From positions 7,501 through 19,794 of the forward strand of contig NZ_CAKZMJ010000009.1 of NCBI RefSeq assembly GCF_937128415.1: a DNA stretch of 12,294 bases, given 5' to 3'. Under the pieces are notes generated by a model. That model had not been told where the DNA came from, ran no database searches, and saw nothing but the letters and a program-made list of their open reading frames with translations. The position numbers were made by a program, and so were the translations under genes. Of the stretch, positions 1 through 12,294 are shown in pieces. This DNA is from an uncultured Caldilinea sp. GTDB taxonomy: Bacteria; Chloroflexota; Anaerolineae; Caldilineales; Caldilineaceae. How positions within the stretch are numbered: position 1 is the first letter of the stretch; each line of letters opens with the position of its first letter.

Positions 1-445
1 CGCTGCCCTGATATTTGGCCGACTCCAGCAGCCCCGGCCAGTAGTCGTTCAGGTCATAGCCGGACGCCTCGATGTAAGGGTCGAGGTTTTCCAGCACGCC
101 CTCGGCGGCGTAGCGCGGGGTCGGCCACAGGAAGGCGACGTCCGGGATCACCTTCGGATCGCCGCTGGCCCATAGCGCCTGAATCTTGGTGAAATAGTCG
201 TTCCAGGGTTGATGCCAGATGTCAATCTTGATCTCGGGGTGCTCTTCCATGAAGGCGGCGGCGACGCGCTCATGCGAGGCTTTCTCCTCCGGGCTGCCCC
301 AGAAGGCCCACGTGATGGTCACGGCTTCTCCGGCGGCGGGCGCGCCTGGGGCAGCCGCCTGCGGAGCGACGCCTGCGCAGGCCGACAACGAAACTGCAAA
401 CACAAGCAAAATCAGGCCAATCCCTATTTTCCCTTTGAGCTGCAT
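1..445 (-). CDS. ABC transporter substrate-binding lipoprotein, sugar type (N-terminal part, cut by window edge)
   Basis: This is the first 148 residues of an extracellular solute-binding protein that continues beyond base 1. By family it would capture a solute, most likely a sugar or oligosaccharide, outside the membrane and deliver it to a CUT1-type ABC permease; the permease genes would be expected to the left. The translation begins MQLKGKIGIGLILLVFAVSL followed by SAC: a short charged start, a hydrophobic core and a lipobox (L20-S-A-C23), so Cys23 should be lipidated after signal peptidase II cleavage. A short Ala/Pro-rich linker follows, then 'VTITWAFWGSPEE' and 'FMEEHPEIKIDIW', the usual first strand and helix of solute-binding family 1. 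Later 'IPDVAFLWPTPRYAAEGVLENLDPYI' fits the segment where these proteins name the target and the 'L.PL/Y' turn. The ATG at 445 is supported by an excellent Shine-Dalgarno, AAGGAGGAG (minus strand of 452-460), 6 bases upstream. The substrate cannot be read from this part. Confidence 0.9.
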   Translation of the reverse strand, partial: MQLKGKIGIGLILLVFAVSLSACAGVAPQAAAPGAPAAGEAVTITWAFWGSPEEKASHERVAAAFMEEHPEIKIDIWHQPWNDYFTKIQALWASGDPKVIPDVAFLWPTPRYAAEGVLENLDPYIEASGYDLNDYWPGLLESAKYQGS

Positions 446-499
446 AAGGCACTCCTCCTTCGCTCAATCCATCGGTTTTTGTGTTAGATTTTGAGGTGT

Positions 500-522
500 G
501 CAATGGGTTGCGAGACCATTGC
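500..522. repeat. Inverted repeat GCAATGG-N9-CCATTGC in the leader of the solute-binding protein gene
   Basis: Two perfect 7-base arms, at 500-506 and 516-522, are separated by 9 bases. On the minus strand the repeat lies in the predicted 5' leader of the transporter gene, about 55 bases before its start codon, so it could fold as an RNA hairpin or serve as a second repressor site. It is not followed by a T tract in either direction, so a simple intrinsic terminator is unlikely. Confidence 0.4.
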
Positions 523-530
523 GAAGGCGA

Positions 531-544
531 GATCGAGTTCGATC
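531..544. promoter_or_regulatory. Palindromic operator candidate GATCGA-GT-TCGATC
   Basis: Two perfect 6-base arms (531-536, 539-544) are separated by 2 bases. The palindrome overlaps the predicted -10 hexamer (542-547) and the expected transcription start of the solute-binding protein gene. A repressor bound here would block transcription. Sugar importers are often controlled by LacI- or ROK-type regulators with short palindromic sites, but no regulator gene is visible in the window, so its identity is unknown. Confidence 0.4.
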
Positions 545-570
545 ATAGCACGGTCAAGAGGGAGCAGCAA
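542..570 (-). promoter_or_regulatory. Predicted sigma70-type promoter of the solute-binding protein gene
   Basis: On the minus strand, TTGCTG (565-570) and TATGAT (542-547) are separated by exactly 17 bases. The -10 box matches the consensus at 5 of 6 positions. Transcription would begin near 535 and give a leader of about 90 bases before the ATG at 445. Confidence 0.55.
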
Positions 571-579
571 ATACTTTTT

Positions 580-587
580 GAAAGGTG
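580..587 (+). promoter_or_regulatory. Ribosome binding site that fixes the HAD hydrolase start
   Basis: GAAAGGTG lies 8 bases before the ATG at 596. It supports starting the protein at MIKAVIFDVGGVL. An in-frame start at 491 would add 35 residues of non-family sequence and run through the divergent promoter. Confidence 0.6.
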
Positions 588-595
588 TTCAAGAG

Positions 596-2502
<1,907 letters not shown>

Positions 2503-2517
2503 CGCGACGCTTTTTCT

Positions 2518-2546
2518 TTGCAGGATAGAAGCCTTGCTCTGATAAT
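2518..2546 (+). promoter_or_regulatory. Possible promoter of the PIG-L gene
   Basis: TTGCAG (2518-2523), a 17-base spacer and GATAAT (2541-2546) point toward the deacetylase and would give a leader of about 55 bases. The -35 box is weak; the -10 box matches 5 of 6 consensus bases. The surrounding 105-bp divergent region is clearly more AT-rich than the genes. I see no convincing promoter for the glycosyltransferase on the other strand, beyond a lone TACAAT. Confidence 0.4.
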
Positions 2547-2607
2547 TTGACCTTTATTGTAGAAACAAAACGTTGGATTCTCTGTAATTTCATCGACGCA
2601 AGCAGCC

Positions 2608-3375
2608 ATGACCGAACTTGCCAGCTTCTACGACGCCATCTACCTTTCGCCCCATCTCGACGACGCCGCTCTCTCCTGCGGCGGACAGATTGCACAACGC
2701 ACGCGCAGCGGCCAGCGCGTCTTGATCGTCACCGTCATGGCGGGCGATCCGCAGCAGGACGTGGAAAACGAGTACATCCGCAGCCTGCACGAACGCTGGG
2801 CGCTGGGGCGCGACGCCGCCGCCCAACGCCGCAACGAAGACATCGCCGCCTGCGCCGTCCTGGGCGCCGACTTCTTGCACTGGCCGCTGCCCGACTGCAT
2901 CTATCGCCTCCACCCTGTCGATGGCCGACCGCTCTACATCTCGGACAATGACATTTTCGGCGATGTGCATCCGGCTGAACAGCCGTTTGTGGAGCAGATC
3001 GCCGCCTGGCTAAAGACGTTGCCGGCGCACGGGCGCTGTTATGCGCCTCTCACGGTCGGTCATCACGTCGATCATCTGCTGGTGACGGAGGCGGCGCAGC
3101 GCGCCTTCGGCGCTGCACTCTACTTCTATGAAGACTACCCCTACGCGCAACAGCCGGGCAAGCTCTCCGCGGTGCTCGACGCGGCGCCGACGCAGTGGAC
3201 GCCGACCGTCGTCTCGCTCACAGAGGTCGACCTCGCAGCAAAGATCGAGGCGATCCTGGCGTTCCGCTCGCAACTGAGCACCTTCTTCACCGATCGCGCC
3301 GACCTGGAGCGCCAGGTGAGGGGCTATGCAGCGTCGGTGGGAGGGGAGCGACTCTGGCGCAAGCACCAGGGGTGA
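2608..3375 (+). CDS. PIG-L/LmbE-family N-acetyl-sugar deacetylase-like protein
   Basis: A 255-residue protein with the metal-binding signature of the PIG-L superfamily. 'SPHLDDAALSCGG' (14-26) is the HPDD-type motif, with His16 and Asp19 as expected zinc ligands and Asp18 as the expected catalytic base. 'GHHVDHLLV' (151-159) supplies the third ligand, most likely His156. Members remove acetyl groups from N-acetylglucosamine-containing molecules (MshB, BshB, PIG-L, LmbE relatives). The fifth motif position is Ala rather than Glu, as in a common uncharacterised branch. No signal peptide, so probably cytoplasmic. The ATG at 2608 lacks a clear SD but lies directly ahead of the conserved first strand. 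It is divergent from the MshA-like glycosyltransferase, which suggests but does not prove a shared GlcNAc-containing product. The substrate is unknown. Confidence 0.9.
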   Translation: MTELASFYDAIYLSPHLDDAALSCGGQIAQRTRSGQRVLIVTVMAGDPQQDVENEYIRSLHERWALGRDAAAQRRNEDIAACAVLGADFLHWPLPDCIYRLHPVDGRPLYISDNDIFGDVHPAEQPFVEQIAAWLKTLPAHGRCYAPLTVGHHVDHLLVTEAAQRAFGAALYFYEDYPYAQQPGKLSAVLDAAPTQWTPTVVSLTEVDLAAKIEAILAFRSQLSTFFTDRADLERQVRGYAASVGGERLWRKHQG

Positions 3376-3418
3376 AAGGCGTCGATCAAACGCATGGATT
3401 GCGTAGGTCGCATGTTTT

Positions 3419-3442
3419 ATGTGCGCAACGACTTTTGCACAT
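3419..3442. repeat. Inverted repeat ATGTGC-N12-GCACAT upstream of the DUF1800 gene
   Basis: Perfect 6-base arms (3419-3424 and 3437-3442) flank 12 bases in the 157-bp gap between the deacetylase stop and the DUF1800 start. It carries no T run, so an operator is more likely than a terminator. I found no clear sigma70 promoter in this gap; the best -10-like box is TATTCT at 3465-3470 without a matching -35. Confidence 0.3.
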
Positions 3443-3519
3443 GGTCTGTGATAAAGTTTGCGCGTATTCTCTGTGTGGCGATTCACTCGCCCGCAATCTT
3501 GTCAGGCCACAGTCAAAGC

Positions 3520-3524
3520 AGGAG
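3520..3524 (+). promoter_or_regulatory. Ribosome binding site that sets a GTG start for the DUF1800 gene
   Basis: AGGAG (continuing as AAAG) lies 8 bases before the GTG at 3533. It decides for a 582-residue protein beginning MSSPELL rather than for the upstream TTG at 3458, which has no SD and would place 25 extra residues ahead of the Tat signal. Confidence 0.65.
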
Positions 3525-3532
3525 AAAGCGCT

Positions 3533-5281
<1,749 letters not shown>

Positions 5282-5314
5282 ACGCGCCGTTTCAAACAAG
5301 GAGAACCAGCGCCC

Positions 5315-6682
<1,368 letters not shown>

Positions 6683-6706
6683 TCGCAACTACTTCTCATC
6701 AAGGCG

Positions 6707-6761
6707 CGTCGCGCCAGAGGCGGGAACCACATCTGCGTAAGTCATCGCCCCTGGCGCGACG
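6707..6761. terminator. Large hairpin between convergent genes, probable bidirectional terminator
   Basis: Arms of 16 bases (6707-6722 and 6746-6761) pair with a single mismatch around a 23-base loop; 11 bases of each arm (CGTCGCGCCAG / CTGGCGCGACG) are perfect. It lies between the ends of the DUF1501 operon (6682) and the hydrolase gene (6802), where a shared terminator is expected. It lacks a strong T run (ATTTCGTTC follows on the plus strand), so Rho-assisted action or a role in mRNA 3'-end protection is also possible. Confidence 0.55.
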
Positions 6762-6801
6762 ATTTCGTTCGCCATTGGCGCATACATGCCTACGGCGTGA
6801 C

Positions 6802-7632
6802 TTACCAGAACGTGCGCAAGAGTTCGATCACGCGCGCAGCGGCGGGCGTCCGCGCATCGACCGGCTCGAAGTGGCCGGTATTATCCAGCGGCGCCAGCCG
6901 GGCGTCATCTCCGGCGTGCACGGCAAATTGCACATACGCCTCAACCAGGTCGATGGGGACAATGGCGTCGTTGCGCCCGTGGAGGTGAATGTGAGGAACG
7001 CCGAGCGGGGTCAACGCAGCGGGCGACGCCTGGGCGTAGCGTTCGGGAACTTCTTTGGGATCGCCGCCCAGCAGCTCGATGATGGCGTCGTCGCACACTG
7101 CGCGTTCGGCAGCCGCAGCCAGGTCTGGAATGCCGGCGATCGAGAGCGCGCCGCGCAGGGGCAATGGATCGGACGCGAAGAGCGGACTGTGACGTGGCAG
7201 GCGTGCACGTCCGGCCAGCCAGAGCGCTAAGTGTCCACCGGCCGAATGACCGGCTGCAATCACGCGATGCAGGTCAAGCGCATGAACGTCCGCCAGCGTG
7301 CGCAGAAAGTCGAGCGCGGCGCCGACGTCCTGAAACGTCGTCGGCCAGCCGCCGCCTTCGCCCAACCGACGATACTCGATATTCCACACCGCGATTCCAT
7401 GCGCTGCAATCGCCTGCGCCAGCTGTCCGAGCGGTGCGAGGCCGAATTCCGCCTGCCAACACCCCCCGTGGATCAGCGTCACGACCGGGTGCGGCCCCGG
7501 CGACGATGGGAGATAGAGGTCGCCGAACTGGCCGGCGTGGGGTCCATAAAACCATCGGCGGCTGGCCGGAACGACAGGCAGCCGCCGATAGGCTTCAACT
7601 GTGAGCGGTGAGCGAGCGTCCACGTCTTCCAC
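6802..7632 (-). CDS. Alpha/beta hydrolase (carboxylesterase / kynurenine formamidase-like)
   Basis: A 276-residue serine hydrolase. 'HGGCW' (55-59) is the oxyanion-hole loop of the BD-FAE/HSL-like groups, 'GHSAGGH' (128-134) is the nucleophile elbow with Ser130, and Asp222 ('GRNDAIVP') and His254 ('TGHFEPVDA') complete the triad. The N-terminal 'YGPHAGQFGDLYLP' with 'HGGCW' is typical of small esterases and bacterial kynurenine formamidases, but no tryptophan-catabolic gene is nearby, so the substrate stays open. No signal peptide, so it is probably cytoplasmic. It begins 24 bases after the secA stop on the same strand and is probably cotranscribed with it, without any known functional link. 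The start is uncertain: GTG at 7632 is used here; a second GTG at 7625-7623 (three codons later) is also possible. Neither has a strong SD. Confidence 0.87.
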   Translation of the reverse strand: MEDVDARSPLTVEAYRRLPVVPASRRWFYGPHAGQFGDLYLPSSPGPHPVVTLIHGGCWQAEFGLAPLGQLAQAIAAHGIAVWNIEYRRLGEGGGWPTTFQDVGAALDFLRTLADVHALDLHRVIAAGHSAGGHLALWLAGRARLPRHSPLFASDPLPLRGALSIAGIPDLAAAAERAVCDDAIIELLGGDPKEVPERYAQASPAALTPLGVPHIHLHGRNDAIVPIDLVEAYVQFAVHAGDDARLAPLDNTGHFEPVDARTPAAARVIELLRTFW

Positions 7633-7656
7633 TCTCGCCGATCGCCGAACGATTCG

Positions 7657-10614
<2,958 letters not shown>

Positions 10615-10634
10615 GTGAGAACACCTTTAACCAT

Positions 10635-10687
10635 CGACTGCCCGTGGTCGGCGCAACTTGTAGGTCAGCGCAGAGGACCGGCAGTCG
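10635..10687 (-). promoter_or_regulatory. Structured leader hairpin of secA mRNA
   Basis: In the secA leader, CGACTGCC and GGCAGTCG (plus-strand 10635-10642 and 10680-10687) pair over 8 bases. The stem continues as GGTC/GACC (10646-10649 with 10676-10679) after a 3-base bulge, then as GCGC/GCGC (10651-10654 with 10668-10671) closing a 13-base loop. Its foot ends 6 bases before the ribosome binding site (ACACCTTT on the plus strand, 10621-10628). The position suits control of secA translation or mRNA stability. No known riboswitch class is recognised. Confidence 0.5.
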
Positions 10688-10702
10688 TTTTTCTGCAACG
10701 CG

Positions 10703-10728
10703 CGCCGTCCTGGCAAGACGGCGTTTTT
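10703..10728 (+). terminator. Terminator-like hairpin with T run at the 5' end of the secA leader
   Basis: CGCCGTC (10703-10709) and GACGGCG (10717-10723) form a perfect 7-base stem with a 7-base loop, followed by TTTTT (10724-10728) on the plus strand. In that direction it is a classic intrinsic terminator shape, yet no plus-strand gene ends here; it would stop antisense transcription before it reaches the secA promoter. On the minus strand the same stem is the first hairpin of the secA leader, preceded by A residues. Confidence 0.4.
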
Positions 10729-10742
10729 CCCAGCAAATATGT

Positions 10743-10770
10743 ATTGTACCATGCGCAGCGTCACGGTCAA
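10743..10770 (-). promoter_or_regulatory. Predicted secA promoter (extended -10)
   Basis: On the minus strand TTGACC (10765-10770) and TACAAT (10743-10748) are 16 bases apart, and TGG precedes the -10 box, giving an extended -10 element. Both boxes match consensus at 5 of 6 positions. Transcription should begin near 10736, about 120 bases before the secA start codon. This is the best promoter in the window. Confidence 0.7.
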
Positions 10771-10920
10771 TGTAAGCACGATGCAGATGCCGGGGCGCGC
10801 CTTGGAGCGCTGGCCGCAACCAAAGCATTTCGGAAGACCCGGGCGTCGATCTGCATGTTCTTTGATGCAAGACGACTCTGGAGCCTGCTTCGTTCCTCGC
10901 CCTCTTTGCGTCGGCGTCTG
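10771..10920. other. Non-coding part of the divergent secA/oxidoreductase intergenic region
   Basis: The gap between the two divergent starts spans 10615-10980. The left part holds the secA leader and promoter; the right part holds the oxidoreductase promoter. In these middle 150 bases I see no gene with a ribosome binding site, no RNA gene and no repeat. Confidence 0.5.
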
Positions 10921-10929
10921 TGGTATACT
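10921..10929 (+). promoter_or_regulatory. Predicted extended -10 promoter of the LLM oxidoreductase gene
   Basis: TGGTATACT contains an extended -10 (TG, one base, TATACT at 10924-10929). The -35 region at the right distance (CCTCTT, 10901-10906) is poor, which extended -10 promoters tolerate. The start site would be near 10936, giving a leader of about 45 bases. Confidence 0.45.
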
Positions 10930-10934
10930 TGCGA

Positions 10935-10955
10935 GCGGATTGCGCGTGCATCCGC
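10935..10955. promoter_or_regulatory. Inverted repeat GCGGAT-N9-ATCCGC at the predicted start site
   Basis: Perfect 6-base arms (10935-10940, 10950-10955) begin exactly where transcription of the oxidoreductase gene is expected to begin. The location suits a repressor operator; as RNA it would also form a 5'-terminal hairpin. There is no regulator gene in the window. Confidence 0.35.
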
Positions 10956-10980
10956 CCATCATCCAAAGCTTGAACACTCT

Positions 10981-12015
<1,035 letters not shown>

Positions 12016-12050
12016 CGCTTTGCAGCGCTTCGTTAGCCTGTCCGGGACGT

Positions 12051-12294
12051 CGGGGCGGTCGAGGGCGTGCGGCTGAGAGCCGCACCTACGAACATTGAGG
12101 GGGGATTTTGCGTTCGGGTGGCAAACCGGTCGGCCTTGTTCGTGGCTTCGGGGCGGTCGAGGGTGTGCGGCTGAGAGCCGCACCTACGAAAATTGAGGGG
12201 GGATTTTGCGTTCGGGTGGCAAACCGGTCGGCCTTGTTCGTGGCTTCGGGGCGGTCGAGGGTGTGCGGCTGAGAGCCGCACCTACGAAAATTGA
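12051..12294. repeat. 98-bp tandem repeat array, about 2.5 copies, reaching the right edge
   Basis: Units begin at 12051, 12149 and 12247 (each opening CGGGGCGGTCGAGGG); the third is cut by the window end after 48 bases. Units 1 and 2 differ at two positions only (C/T in the bases before the palindrome and C/A after it); unit 3 matches unit 2 as far as it goes. Each unit carries a perfect palindrome GTGCGGCT-GAG-AGCCGCAC (12067-12085, 12165-12183, 12263-12281), an 8-base stem with a 3-base loop. Weaker similarity extends leftward to about 12037. The array starts 36 bases after the oxidoreductase stop. The spacing is 98 bases with constant sequence between palindromes, and 98 is not a multiple of three, so it is neither a CRISPR array nor a coding repeat. 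It resembles a REP-type palindromic element amplified in tandem. Confidence 0.9.

Noticed and set aside
491..595. N-terminal extension of the HAD hydrolase from an upstream start.
   Set aside because: The extra 35 residues do not belong to the family, lie over the divergent promoter, and the SD at 580-587 fits the ATG at 596.
10662..10736. A SecM-like leader peptide from a TTG at the 5' end of the secA leader (about 23 residues).
   Set aside because: There is no Shine-Dalgarno, the start is TTG almost at the transcription start, and no known arrest motif or signal sequence is visible.
12033..12281. Open frames on both strands through the 98-bp repeats.
   Set aside because: The 98-bp period shifts frame with every copy, so translations are not consistent repeats, and no ribosome binding site is present.
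12051..12294. CRISPR array at the right edge.
   Set aside because: The segments between palindromes are identical rather than variable and the whole 98 bases repeat; there is no cas gene.

Overview
The window looks like a chromosomal segment of a GC-rich member of the phylum Chloroflexota (possibly the Caldilinea/Anaerolinea side). This is an inference. It rests on the gene set (an F420-type LLM oxidoreductase, an MshA-like GT4 glycosyltransferase, a Tat-exported DUF1800/DUF1501 pair), a SecA enlarged to 985 residues, and a C-terminal tail of the type 'PT-rich linker + IYLPTVQR', which I associate with secreted Chloroflexota proteins. No rRNA, tRNA, CRISPR array, insertion sequence or phage gene is visible.

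Layout. (1) 1-445, minus: N-terminal part of a lipoprotein solute-binding protein of a sugar-type ABC importer, running off the left edge. Its control region (446-595) holds a good sigma70-type promoter and two perfect inverted repeats, one lying over the predicted -10/start site. (2) 596-1207, plus: HAD-like hydrolase, overlapping by 4 bp with the convergent GT4 glycosyltransferase at 1204-2502 (minus). That gene is divergent from a PIG-L/LmbE deacetylase at 2608-3375 (plus). (3) 3533-5281 and 5315-6682, plus: DUF1800 and DUF1501 proteins, a two-gene operon of Tat-exported proteins of unknown function. A large hairpin at 6707-6761 probably ends transcription from both sides. (4) 6802-7632 and 7657-10614, minus: an alpha/beta hydrolase directly downstream of secA (24-bp gap), probably cotranscribed. 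secA has a clear promoter at 10743-10770 and a roughly 120-nt leader with two strong hairpins, one ending just before the ribosome binding site. (5) 10981-12015, plus: an F420-type LLM oxidoreductase with an extended -10 promoter and a start-site palindrome. (6) 12051-12294: a nearly perfect 98-bp tandem repeat, about 2.5 copies to the right edge, each with an 8-bp-stem, 3-nt-loop palindrome.

How the genes may work together. Most neighbours are ordinary housekeeping or accessory genes. The grouping most worth testing is HAD hydrolase / MshA-like GT4 / PIG-L deacetylase, because these are the three kinds of enzyme needed for the first three steps of a mycothiol-like pathway (glycosyl transfer, dephosphorylation, deacetylation). 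The gene orientations show it is not one operon, and the HAD lacks the usual phosphatase Asp at D+2, so this is a hypothesis. The other leads are the structured secA leader, the insertions in SecA, the C-terminal tail of the DUF1501 protein and the 98-bp palindromic repeat array.
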